Origin: Pinus tabuliformis
Taxonomy: Eukaryota; Streptophyta; Pinopsida; Pinales; Pinaceae
Assembly (NCBI GenBank): GCA_031772625.1
Contig: CM062814.1
Coordinates: forward strand, 367,979,781-368,043,780
Length of the DNA: 64,000 bases
Direction: 5' to 3'
The notes beneath the pieces are model-generated. The model worked only from the letters and a program-made list of their open reading frames with translations. It was not told the DNA's origin and searched no databases. Both the position numbers and the translations under genes were made by a program. Position 1 is the stretch's first letter, and every line of letters begins with the position of its first letter. This document shows, piece by piece, positions 1 through 11,283 of the stretch.

Positions 1-75
1 GATGATATTATTAATGGTTTTGTTAGTAATTAACTTTATGTTGCTTCTGTTAAAAATGCAAATGAGGAAGAAGAG

Positions 76-1700
76 GTGGAAGATATAAATTTTGAACAAA
101 TGAGAACTACTCCAAATACGGCTAGCAACCCAATTGAGATTGAATCTGGAAAAATTTTGAATGTTAATCCCAATTTGACTACTGAACAGAATCAACAGCT
201 TTTACAACTATTACACAAGTATAAAAAGACTTTTGCATGGGATTATACAGATATGAAAGGGATCCACCCTAACCTATGCACTCACCGTATTTATTTGAAG
301 GATGGATACAAACTAGTTAGACAGCCACAACGCTGCATGAACCCTGCGCTAAAGGAAGTGGTGAAAGAAGAACTAGGAAAACTCCAAAGTGCTAATTTAA
401 TTTATCCAACATCTGACAGTCAATGGGTGTCACCGCTTGTCATCGTTCCTAAAAATAATGGAAAGTGGAGAGCCTCTGTTCATTATAGAGAACTCAATAA
501 GGCCACTCAGAGGGACCATTTTCCATTACCATTTATAGATCAGGTCCTTGATACTCTCTCCATAAAGAAATAATTTTCATTTTTGGATGGATTTAGTGGC
601 TACAATCAGTTATTGATTGCCCTGAAAGACTAGGATAAAACAACCTTTACCTGTCCTTGGGGACCCTACACATACAGAGTGCTACCTTTTGGGCTTTGTA
701 ATGTGCCAACAACCTTTCAAAGGGCGACACTAGGAATTTTTTCTGACTTATTGAAGGACTGTCTCGAAATATTCATGGAAGATTTCACACCTTATGGAGA
801 TGATTTTGAAACAACATTAGTCAATCTGGAAAAAGTGCTAGAGCAATGTGTACAAACTAATGTTTCCTTGAGCATTGAGAAATGTCACATGATGATGATT
901 GAAGGGATCGTTCTTGGACATTACATTTCTGTTGACAGAATCAAGGTAGACCCTACAAAAATAGAGGTAATTCTAAGGATCCAAACCCCCAAAATGCAGA
1001 AAGAGGTATGTAATTTCTTGGGGCATGCAGGGTATTATAGAAGATTTATAGAAATTTTTTCAAGAATTGCATCGCCATTATTTTCCTTGCTCATGAAGGA
1101 TGCTGATTTCTTTTGGAGAGGGTAGTGTGAGCAGGCCTTCTAAAAGCTGAAATGTTGTGTATCAGCAGCTCTGGTCTTGCGAGGACCTAATTGGGAACTG
1201 TCGTTTCACATAGCTACGGATGCATAGGATATTGCTGTAGGTGTTGTTTTGGGCCAATTGGAGGATAAGAAACCTTACACTATTTACTACATAAGTAAAA
1301 ATCTAACTCTAGCAGAGCTCAACTACATGGTGACCGAGAAGGAGTTCTTAGCAGTTATGCATGCCATCAATAAATTCGAACATTACATCACAGAATATCA
1401 AGTATTTGTACACACTAAACGTTATGCCATTTGTTTTTTAATGAATAAGCTAATTACAAATGGCAATATTACACACTGGTTATTGTTGTTACAAGAATTT
1501 GATATCACTATTGTAGATAAGCCTGGAAAATACAATGTAGTAGCTGACTTTCTTTCTAGGCTAACTATTGATGACAATTGCCCTCCTACTGAAGATTCTT
1601 TCCCTAATGAATATCTTTTCGCTATATCTACTTACTCACCTTGGTATGCATATATAGCTAATTATCTTACTGCAGGGAAGTTTCCCTAGTATTTATCCTC
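76..1700 (+). pseudogene. pol: Reverse transcriptase and RNase H region of pol (element 1)
   Basis: Translation gives a plant Ty3/gypsy reverse transcriptase: the entry block (KKTFAWDYTDMKGI), the WVSPLVIVPK strand, the palm region and the GYYRRFI connection block near 1030-1055. An RNase H domain follows, with TEKEFLAVMHAINKF near 1335-1385 and the tether leading to integrase. In a living element this part copies genomic RNA into DNA in cytoplasmic particles. This copy is broken and should be read as a fossil domain, not a gene. Domain order and spacing match the better preserved copy at 32650-34010. Confidence 0.85.
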
Positions 1701-1719
1701 CAAGGAGAAAAAGAAAATC

Positions 1720-2980
1720 ATACAACAAAGTGCTACATATACCTGGATATATGGGAACCTCTATCACACTTGACCTGATTTCCAGATTAGACGCTATGTT
1801 AGAGAGGATGAGGTCTTTGATATCCTAAAAGCCTACCATGAGGAACCTTGTGGAGGACATGTCACAGACAAACGGACAGGATACAAAGTCTTGTCAACAA
1901 GGTACTACTGGCCAACAATATTTCAGTATGCCAAGAAGTTTGTGAAGGGATGTGACAGTTTTCAAAGGAAGGGCCAACCAATGAAATCAAATGAGATGTC
2001 GTTATAACCCAAATCATCATAGAACCTTTTGAGAAGTGTGCTCTAGATTTTCTAGGACCAATCAATCCTTCATCTAAAAAAAGATCCTACATCTTGGTCT
2101 GTATTGACCATGTCATGAAATGGGTTGAGGTGAAGGCACTAACCAGAGCCACAGAGTAGACTGTCTCAGATTTTTTGTCTAAAGACATCTTCATCTGGTT
2201 TGGAATACCTAGAGAGATAGTCACAAATGGAGGACCGTAGTTCACATCTCATAACATCCAGGAGTTGGTCGAAAAATATAAAATCCATCATAGAATAACA
2301 ACGCCTTGCCATCCATAGGTGAATGGCTAGGTAAAAAGCACTAACAAAGTCATTGAGGGAATTCTTACTATGACTGTGGCCAGTCATCGAAGAAATTGGG
2401 CTAACGAACTTCTTGAAGTGTTATGGGCATACAATACTACATGGAGGAACACCACTGGATTCTCACCATATGAACTTGTATATGGCAAGAACCCTTTATT
2501 CCCCATTGAATTTGAAATCAAAACACTAAGGACAACACTGTAGGTCAATTTGGATTTGTCTACAACACAAAGGCAGAGATTGAACCAACTCAACGAATTG
2601 TAGGAGAAACGGTTGGCTTCTATCCAGCAAACATAGATTATCCAGCAGTAGAAAGCCAAGTGGCACAACAAATTTATAAAGAAGAAGTAGTTCCAAAAAG
2701 GAGATTGGGCTCTCTTATACAACTAAAGGTTTAAAGACTTCAAGGGTAAGCTCTGCACCAGATGGCTAGGTCATTATGAGGTAGATGCAGTCTTTGACAA
2801 TGGGATTGTAAATTTGGTAACCATTGACAAGGCAAGGACATCATTACTTTCAAACGGGCAATGTATTCGATTGTATCACAAACCTACCTCGAAGGACTCA
2901 TTTGTCAACATTGTCACAAATTCAGATCTACAGATTATGGGAACAAGGGAAATCCCTCCTGGGTTGTAAAAATTTTAATT
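1720..2980 (+). pseudogene. pol: Integrase region of pol (element 1)
   Basis: This stretch continues pol with the histidine/cysteine zinc-binding N-terminal domain (near 1830-1990, EEPCGGH block) and the catalytic core (FEKCALDFLGP, VCIDHVMKWVE and TWRNTTGFSPYELVYG blocks, about 2030-2500). A C-terminal part ends near 2970. It corresponds block by block with 36320-37440 of the second Athila-like element. The family's integrase inserts the cDNA and leaves 5-bp target duplications. The copy is multiply disrupted. Confidence 0.8.
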
Positions 2981-2998
2981 TTTCCAATAAGTGTGATA

Positions 2999-3163
2999 GT
3001 TGAAAACCACTTGGTGGCGGCTGTTATACCCTTCCAAAAGACAAAACAATAATAATAATAATAATAATAACAATAACAATAATCTGGCTATGAAACCTTT
3101 CTCAGGCACAGACAGACACTTTTGTAGCAGTTGAAAACCACCTGGTGGTGCCTGTTACACCCT
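2999..3163 (+). repeat. 35-bp direct repeat pair flanking an AAT microsatellite
   Basis: A block beginning GTTGAAAACCACYTGGTGG and ending in CTGTTAYACCCTT occurs twice, at about 2999-3034 and 3129-3163. Between the copies lies an AAT/AAC microsatellite (3048-3083). Both copies lie just downstream of the end of integrase in element 1, so they probably belong to its 3' untranslated spacer. I see no coding role. Confidence 0.75.
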
Positions 3164-3660
3164 TTGTAACAACATTTGTTATTCCAAAGTATTTCATGCG
3201 ATAAGTATTGTTAAATGATCTTTTGTTATTTATCTTTTTGAAGAAATTAGATTAATATACATCAGTCGTCTTGGTTGTTACACTTGTAACAGTCGACGCT
3301 TTTCAGGAATATAAAGAGATATTTTATTGTAATAAACAAAAAAAACATCACCGTAAGCCCTGTCATCAGATTTAGGTTTGCGCGTCTTGTTGCCCAAGGA
3401 TGATTCAAAGTCTCGTCACTCATTACTTTGTTCCATGTTAATTAGGTACATCATCAAAAAGTTAATAATGAATTTGTTTTACTAATTATGGCAACTTAAC
3501 ATGACTATTGATGGTAGAGGACAACTGTCATAATTAAGCTGCGGGGAGAACGAATCACATCGTGACATGACCATCGCACGATTTGTAATTATTTGAAAGA
3601 ATATAGCAATTAAGGCATGTGACCCAATGGTTATTATTATTTAATGCTGAATCATACTAA
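3164..3660. other. Post-integrase spacer of element 1, non-coding
   Basis: No supportable gene. It contains a TTGTTACAC/TGTAACAG inverted motif near 3275-3292, which belongs to the GTTACA-rich motif family seen throughout the 3' part of this element. The equivalent spacer in the second Athila-like element is 37440-38580. Confidence 0.5.
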
Positions 3661-6640
3661 AAAGGGTAAGGGCACCATTGACGAGGCCTCCCCGTGACTC
3701 ACCATTAAGGAAAAATTCATTGAGCAGTACGAACCATGTGCACCAAATCTTAATCCAAAATCTTCACCTACGCCACCCTGCCACCATACCATTTACCCCT
3801 GCTATAAGCACTGAATCCACATTCAGAGTGTTCAGAGAGGAGGAAGATAGAAGTATAGGTTGAAATAGCTAGAGTGTGTACCAGAGGGAAGGGTAAGCAG
3901 GTGAAACAACACTGAATTGCATAGGCAATGGGAGGAGCAGCAATATGACGCGAGCCAGGCTCCACAAAAGCCCTAGAAGGTTGCTCTAAAGCATGCCAAG
4001 TTTTCAAATATGTAGGCTGGTTCAAATTCTTCCAGAGATTAGAAGGATTGGACAATGGTGTGGCCATGGAATTTGCAAAGAACCTAGAAAGAAACCAGAC
4101 AGAAGTTAGAGGATTGCAATTGGAGCTCACAGAAGAAGTTCTTTCCAAAGTAACAGGATTGCCAGTAGAAGGGAAGAGATGTTTTCCTAGGAAGATTAAT
4201 GGCCCCTCATTGAAAGGGGATTTTACTTAGGAAAGTGAGTCGTTTGTTAGGAAAGGTAGGGGAATTGATAGGCTATCACTCCCCTAGTCATGGGCATATG
4301 TTGCTCTCTTCCTCATTAACTACATTACTTGTGAGGGAAGGGAAGAAATTATGTTTAATTACCATTTCCCATTGCTGAACCATCTCCACCATCAATAGCT
4401 GATCAACATTTCTTATTTCTTGCTGGGAAATATTAGGCACATGACTACGGTTGTGAAAATGACTACACATCTAGAAACATGTGTTACAAACCATGGCATC
4501 ATTAAACTCATTCTGTTCGATGCCTTGAGCTGTTAGGGAAAGAATTGGGAAGAATTCATGTAGAAAAGGCCCAGGACCACTCGCAGAAGGAAAGCAGAGA
4601 TGGTTGGGGAAACTCTATAAGTGACAAAGGAGAAACCCCAGTCCTTGATGGTCAGGGTCAACAAGAAGTCAGTTGATAAATCAATTGGCGACAGAAGGCC
4701 GAAGTAGAGAATAAGGGTTAGCGGGTGTCTAGAGTCCCCATCCATGTCGAGAAAGAACAAAGAAGCAGTTGATCAAAAGGACAAGGAGTAAGCTTAGCCA
4801 AGAAAACCTCCTTCACCTGGTAAGAGTGAAACCCAATATTTTATGTTGAAAATTGAAATTTTAGAAAAGGAAATTAAAGAATTGAGGGAATAGCTAGAAG
4901 TAGGAAAGGCAGAGCCAAGAGCCCCAGGGCTAGATACCTTGGTTGAGGCCATGGACAGGGCCAGAAGAGGAGAAATCCTAGGCACTCTGTGCGTAGCCTG
5001 TGCTGAGAAGTTGGTGGAAGCTCGATTCAAGGTTTGTGTAGTAGACACTACCTTGAGGGGGATTCAAACTGAAAACTAGGAAGTTGTTACACCAGAACCT
5101 GTCGAGGACGTTGCTTATACACAAGAACCAGCAACCGAGACAACACAATCCACAGGGAGTGATCAAGCAATGGATACACAGGAACCCTTGGCTGACACTG
5201 TTGTTTCACCAGGAACATTAGTGGAGTAGGAAATTAGCCAAGAGGAGGAAGAACAAAGATAATATTCATGAGTCGATGGTCACTGTTGCTGTTACACAAG
5301 AACTAGTAACAGATACTGAAGCTGGTCTGAAGGAAAACGATGAACATAAGCCTGCGGATATTACTGCTGCCGCACAAGAATAAATAGTAAAAATGGAAGT
5401 TGACCAGGAAAATAAAGAAGCTATGATAAAACGCACTCACCTAGCTATTGTTACACAGGAATCAACAGCCGAGGTGGGACAGTTTCGCCCTCAGGAGGCT
5501 GCTACACCTTTAATTGATGATGCATGCAGGGGAATGTTGGGTCCTGTTGAAGGATGGCGTTCTGAGAAATTTTTGTGATTGGCAGAGCTGCAAAAATGGA
5601 AGCAGTTGGCACTCTCTTTGTAGGAGGGTGTGGTTCCACTCAAGATGCATAAGAGAATGATGGATTCCCTAAGAGAAAAATGGTTAAAAGAAGAATGGGA
5701 AGGAGAAGAGGATGCATGTGGGCGTAAAGAAATTATGAAGAAAAAGGATGAACAACTGCATCAGCTGCATTGGGAGGTCCCCGACCTGATGTTTGGTAAG
5801 ACCAAACTCCATGACCTTGCTCTAAACCTACTAGCATGAAGGCAGTAGTCCCCGTCATACAATGTGTTCCTATGGGAACGTTACTACTTATTCCAGTTAA
5901 GGGAAGTTTGTGAGAGCAGGTCCTATATGGGTTCTTTAATCTGCACTTTTTTGGAAATTTTCCATTCCTGTGATTTTGATGATTAGAATCTGATGTGTGA
6001 GCTATTCTTGCACAATATGATGTGCTAACATGTGAGCACGAGGATGGTAATGAGTGTCATTTCTTTCATGGGAGACTTGCATTTGTGGACATTCCTCTCA
6101 TTTATGAGGAATTAGATTGAGTGGAAACTGGCCAAGAAAACAATAGCGACCAATGAGGAAAAGACAACATTATGGGTCAGGGCTGAACCAGGAATGGTTT
6201 ACAAACTTTAGTGAGAGTTCAGACGGTTCCTGAGAAATCCAAAAATTAGAGATCAATCGGCCATTTACACAAGGATAATCATGAGGATCTACCTCAACTT
6301 ATTTTCAAACATGAGGAGCCAAGCACTAGTCAGTTGTATCAAGTGCACTGAGGCCTATAGTGTATAATTGCTGGAAGGAGACCCCTTTGAGTACAAGAAC
6401 TTTGTGGCTACTATTACATGGGTGCAAGAATATGCTCAAATTGTGCTAACACTAGGGCCGTTTTGGATTGGCCTCAGGTTCAAATTCCCTTTGATCTAGT
6501 TGCCATTGGAGGAGCATCAACTTGATTATTGGTTACGTGATTATGAAGAGGAATCTTGGTCACATGAGTTGATGGTGAATCAAGGATTAAGAGCTCCAAG
6601 TGATGATACTGTTGGTGCCTAAAATTTCACGGATTTCCAT
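3660..6640 (+). pseudogene. Post-pol ORF remnant of element 1
   Basis: A coding-like but heavily broken region between integrase and the 3' LTR. The best block, near 4045-4230, encodes FAKNLERNQTEVRGLQLELT and VLSKVTGLPVEG. This resembles the block NFARSFDGIEVEIGDLKFTVTEAP in the post-pol ORF at 38607-39509, so the two are probably homologous. Later parts contain a charged helical stretch (about 4840-4990), repeated VTQEP-like units (about 5080-5480) and a Glu/Lys-rich segment (about 5630-5840). In Athila elements this position holds the so-called env-like ORF. I see no convincing signal peptide or membrane segment, so I do not call it an envelope. Function unknown. Confidence 0.6.
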
Positions 6641-6692
6641 CGGGGGAACAATAGAAGGAAATAAGATTCTGCATGGGGACATGCAGTTGCTT

Positions 6693-6706
6693 CAGTTGCG
6701 GGGAGA
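6693..6706 (+). other. Polypurine tract region of element 1
   Basis: A G-rich stretch ending GCGGGGAGA lies immediately before TGTTGCGTG. The upstream sequence GCATGGGGACATGCA is shared with the polypurine region of the second Athila-like element (40267-40281), which fixes the start of the 3' LTR. In the family this site primes plus-strand DNA synthesis. Confidence 0.7.
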
Positions 6707-8046
6707 TGTTGCGTGTGGTTTTTTACCTATTTTATGCATGTTCTTTCTCCTGTTTTGACCTTTCTGTACTCCAAGCTTGTGCCCTTATATGACCAAACTC
6801 TCTATTTTCTGACCTTTCTAATCCATTTTACTGTCATGTTACTTTTCTTTAGTGCACCAAATAATACGAGGATTTATTCATTTTTATGGCTAACTAGGAG
6901 AGCATTGAAGGAGTATTTTGGGAAGTTCATCTTTTTTAGGTGTTGGATCGCGTGAATGAAGCTATGAAGTAGACAGGCAACAAGGGTTAATTGTATGGAA
7001 GGGTAGAAAGGTTCACCGTTACACCTGAATGTTGTTACAGATCACTGCTATATACTAGATGTTGTTACAAGTTGTTGCTGTTACAGGTTGCTGCTGCTCC
7101 AGATTGTTGTTACACATTGGATGTTGTTACACATCGGATACTATTACACCTCGCGTGAATCCACCATCACATCAACAATGTTGTTGTGAGCTATGCCGCA
7201 TCATCCCGAACCACCATTTGCTCAATGTTGTTGCAGCGAAGCTGGAAATGTGGGTACTATTCCACATAATAGCTGTTAGCAGTAGGATTGTTTATTTTTG
7301 AATCAACAAGACTCAAGTAGTTGCAACCGATGTGTATTATTTAGTAACAAGTTGTAACTTCTTTATTTTTTATCAGCATGAGAATCAAGAGATTCTCATG
7401 ACTGGTCTTCTTTCTAATTTTCAGGTTGTAATCATTATAAAAGACACAACTTTTTATGTATTGGTAGGCGACATATAGAAGAGTATAGTTACTCTATTTC
7501 TGTAGTCCTGAACTTACTCAATATCAATTGGCACAGTGATGTTGTTACTTTCCAACTTATTCATTAATCACATTTTGTGTTCTTCCTGTGCCTTGCTGAG
7601 GAGGAAGGGCCCTCCTCTTTAGTAGGGATTGCAGTGATTAGGTAGTGTACATTTCAGTTTAGTTCATTGATTTATGGTTTCTCATCATTGTTGTACAAAT
7701 CGTGGATTGAATTTTCTGCTATTTCTATTTATCTTATACAGTTACACAGAGTTAAAGAATAGAGTAAGAGTAACTAGTTGGAATAGATGTTAGTTCTTGT
7801 GTGGCATGCCTTTACTTCAATAGTTGTGAGTTGTGATTTAATTCTGTAGAGTATTTTTTTTGTATCTACACACGTGGTTTGATTCAACAATTTGGATCAA
7901 CGACATCTTTTACAACTTTTCTACATTTTATTATGCTTGGCTGGAATGTATCGGCATCGACAATGCGAACTCCATTGAAACAACAAGACCTACCCTGGGT
8001 TGATAATTAATGTTGCATTATGAGTCAATTAAGGTTGATTAAAACA
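6707..8046 (+). repeat. 3' LTR of element 1
   Basis: It begins TGTTGCGTG right after the polypurine tract. The end is placed at the CA of TTGATTAAAACA by analogy with the other Athila-like LTR, whose tail also carries GATTGATAATTAATGT (here near 8000-8015). The length would be about 1.34 kb. It is rich in GTTACA/GTTGTTACA motifs, especially 7010-7160. The left boundary is firm; the right boundary is inferred. No second LTR is in the window for comparison, so age is unknown, though pol decay implies old. Confidence 0.6.
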
Positions 8047-9633
8047 ACACTACACTACCTTATGATGAAGTTGAGACACCCAAGACCGTCGAGGCACTTT
8101 AGCCTAAGTTGTTGGTTATGTCAGGCCATTTCTCTCTTGGGGTTAGTCTCACTTCCGATTACAATACTATTCAATCACCCAAGGCTCTTCATCACTCATT
8201 TGTATGCATTGAAGATCCATCTCACAAGTAGATCATACTTCCTCCACTCGAACTGCATGATCCAATCGCTCGTGCATTGGAGGAATCTTACATTTCAAGC
8301 ACTTGTTTACGATGAAAGCTATCTTTGTTTCTTTCGTTTGCTTGCATGCCTCACTCAAGAGTGTGATTTTGCTTCAAACTTGCACATAGTGTCACACAAC
8401 ACCATGATAAGTCCATGGACTATTTGTCATGCACATGCACCCACTTATGTCCCATGGGCACTTTGAAACATGAAGTTTGCCTGTCTTCACTGTCATATAT
8501 TTCTTGTATGCTGGTCCACACAACTGAGTTACTTGTGGACAAAGCCTTCACCCACATGGGTATACCAATGCACTGGTTATTGCATTGGAAGTATCACTTC
8601 ATGTGATAAGGCCCATGCACCGTTAGTGTAGGAGTAGGAGTGGTGTTTTGTTTTAGTTGTTTTCTTGCATGATTGTTTACTTTCATTCTTTGTTTGCTCG
8701 CTTTGCTCTCATTTTTGCTTCTTCTATTGTTTGGCTTTGTTGTTAGTTCGTTCGCTTGTTTCATTCATAGGTTAGTTTGCATGAAACCATGTGTGACTCA
8801 TGAAATGAGCTTGGTAAAGTATAAGAGGGTTTGTACTGCTTTTTCTACTTGGTTATCTGTCATCTTACCCATGTATGATGAACATGTTACTCTTAGTCCA
8901 TGATAGGTCAATGTAAAATACGTACTCTTCGAAGTGAACCTTGGTGTAAACACAACGCTTGCACGCTAACTAATGTCACATTCTCTAGTCAATTGTTTTT
9001 GGGTTAATTCTTGTCAACTCAGTCAACTAGAGTAAGGTGAGTGGGAAAATGTTAACAGGCATGTCAAAGATATAATAAACTACTTCTTTGATACAAGAAC
9101 CTCCTCTACTCTGAATAAGTCAGGATCCATCTTCCGCCTTTGAAATGAATAAGTGCTATGCACAGTGAAAATGAAAAAAAATAAAAATGAAAAGTCAAAA
9201 AATTCAGAATTCAAAATGAATAATGTGAAAGAAGAGAAAGGATTCCTATGTAGGGAGGTGATGCAAGTAACCTCGCCGGGCTACTGACTAGGCTTGTTGG
9301 CAGTGGATCCATGCTTGTGCTCCTATGTGACTCCACCGGGGTACTGACGAGGCCTGCTCGTAGTGGAGCAACATTACAGTTGAAGATAAGACTCTGAAAA
9401 CTATATTAATTGTGCACCTATATACCCCTCAACCCCAATAAAAACAATTGTGTTTCCTTGGATTGGGATGTGTGTCAATCGACCAAGGGCTTGGTAGATG
9501 CTACATCTTACAACCAAGTTAGTGTGAAACCAACATGAGCTAAGAACTGAACAATACTTCCGGAGGTGTTAGACTTGCTTTTCACGAACAAGGTTTATGC
9601 AGAGAGTTGGAGTTCTACCAGTGTGCCGCCAAG
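8047..9633. other. Unassigned repeat-like region between two LTR blocks
   Basis: No gene is supported. A weak coding-like block on the plus strand near 8170-8310 reads SPKALHHSFVCIEDPSHK and LPPLELHDPIARALEESY, which I do not recognise. Near 9150-9235 the sequence is A-rich. Around 9265-9370 an imperfect 40-bp direct repeat (CGCCGGGCTACTGACTAGGC versus CACCGGGGTACTGACGAGGC) is present. A short frame also reads into the start of the next block. This may be the 3' internal part of a Tat-like element, but I cannot show that. Confidence 0.35.
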
Positions 9634-9839
9634 TGTTGTAGTGGCTAAAACCACCCTCCAAAAATTTTCCTTAGCTTGTTTTGGAGCCTACCCTACTAAT
9701 ATTACACACCACTTTGTCTTGCTTTTTCATCTACTCAAGCTTTAGTGTTTTCCTTGCACAAAGGTAGCCTGTCGATCACAATAAATCCATTCCCCTTATA
9801 GGCTACTTATCAGGACTTGGTCCAACTACAAACATAGAA

Positions 9840-11160
9840 ACTTCCCCTTGAAAATTTTGCATTCCTGGAGGGAAACCAACATTTCCCTCCGGGAATTGCA
9901 CAATCCTCTCTGACAAATTTCTGGTCTCCAGGATTAATCCTGTGAACCAACCCTCGCAGCAGGATTTGTGCGTATTTTCCCATCAATAGGCAGTTCAGCC
10001 TAGGATTTGTGAAAATCTAGGGTATTAGTCAGCTACTCTACCTAGAAATTTCGCAATTCCCTTGGGAATCAACCTAGCTTATAGCTAGGAATACACATTT
10101 TTCCCAAGCTGTTGAGCACTAGCATACATGGACAGTCTGGTTGACTAGTTCCACCCGGGACTGAGGAAAATTGACTTGCATGCATGCATGACTTGATCTT
10201 CCTGGAATAGCAAGAGACAACATGCAAAAGGCATCGGATGATCCAAGGAGCTATTTTTAGTAGCCAGGAGTTACATGCAAAGATGTTTTAGAAGTTTCCC
10301 TCCAAGTGTCGTTTTTTCCTAGATTTGTAGCATGCGCGTCTTGAGACCAAACTTATTTATTCGATGCATCAGAGCTCATTTATTCACATCAATCTTGGAG
10401 CTCTGACATCCCACAACACATCCAAGACTCTTCAACGCATCCGCTCAACTATTCATGGGTAAGTGTCCTCAACTCGTCTTTTTCAACATTTCTGTCGCTT
10501 TTTGTGTATTCACTTGTGTGAGTGTTGTTTGCTTGATTTATTTGAATGGCTCCTGTCATTTACATATAATATAGCTTGTCCTAGCTCTATTTCAATTTTC
10601 GTTTCTATCTCACTGTTGTCGCATGCATGAGATTTTTTTGAATGGACGTTCGCCTAATCAACGAAATATCTCACCCACATGCATGTTGATATGTTTGGGC
10701 AATCTTCTAGTCATGTTTTGCATGCACTATTTATCACTTATGCTATCACTTAGTATCACCATGAATTTCATCGGCTTACTTTCTTTCAGTTGCCCGTCGG
10801 CAAGTCAGGCCAACCATGGCCTAGTGTCTGCCTTCACCAAGGCTGCATTGTGCAATCTGGAGAAGGAAGGCTCACCTTCCCCTCCAGATTTGGGCATTCT
10901 AGCCCAGTGCTGGCCTCCTAGACTGAATTGCACATTTTTGGAGATCAGTGGCTGCGTGATCGAAAAATTTGCACAAATTTGTCCCTGGGCCAACAATATT
11001 TCCCAGCTGGAATCGCACATTGTGCAATCCAAGTCGCCAACTGCCCAACTGGATTGTGCATTTTGCAGATCTAGCAGCCAGTCCAGCGTCTGAGTTAGTT
11101 CAAACTACCTTTTGCGTAGTTCTTACAGCTAGTCACTCAACCTCCGAGTGAAATTTGCGC
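9840..11160 (+). promoter_or_regulatory. TTGCAC/GTGCAA motif cluster in giant LTR copy 1
   Basis: Variants of a TTGCACAATCC-type motif recur on both strands ahead of the internal coding region. Examples lie near 9895, 10847, 10927, 10968, 11018 and 11053, often in GGATTGTGCA or AATTGCACA form. The equivalent part of copy 2 carries a different amplified motif (GCGAC). This may be a regulatory or structural array in the LTR upstream region. Function is inferred only from position. Confidence 0.4.
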
Positions 11161-11283
11161 AATATTGCTCATCAGTTCCCCAGGTATGTGTTGTGTCCTT
11201 CCCTGGATTTGATTTGTTTTCACTGACATATTTCTTTCCATGCATGTTTCTTGTTTCCAGATCTTTCAGATGTTCATCTATCT

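Larger units (their letters stand above)
1..8046 (+). mobile_element. Athila-like Ty3/gypsy LTR retrotransposon, 5' end outside window
   Basis: This is the 3' part of an old Ty3/gypsy element. Its order is reverse transcriptase, RNase H, integrase, a long post-integrase region with its own coding remnant, a polypurine tract and a 3' LTR. The pol sequence resembles that of the element at 24619-42347, sharing FAWEYTDMKGI-like and GYYRRFI blocks, but is clearly diverged, so the two are different families of one lineage. The post-pol ORF between integrase and LTR is typical of the Athila group. The copy is a fossil with on the order of a dozen or more disruptions across the visible coding parts. 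The 5' LTR and gag lie left of the window, so target duplications cannot be tested. Confidence 0.85.

Noticed and set aside
6713-6955. Hydrophobic 80-codon open frame that could suggest a membrane protein
   Set aside because: It lies entirely in the 3' LTR of element 1, is T-rich, and begins just after the polypurine tract; a composition artefact.
8020-8903. Plus-strand open frames of 60-150 codons
   Set aside because: Different frames overlap, and the more protein-like blocks are in another, broken frame; left as unassigned.
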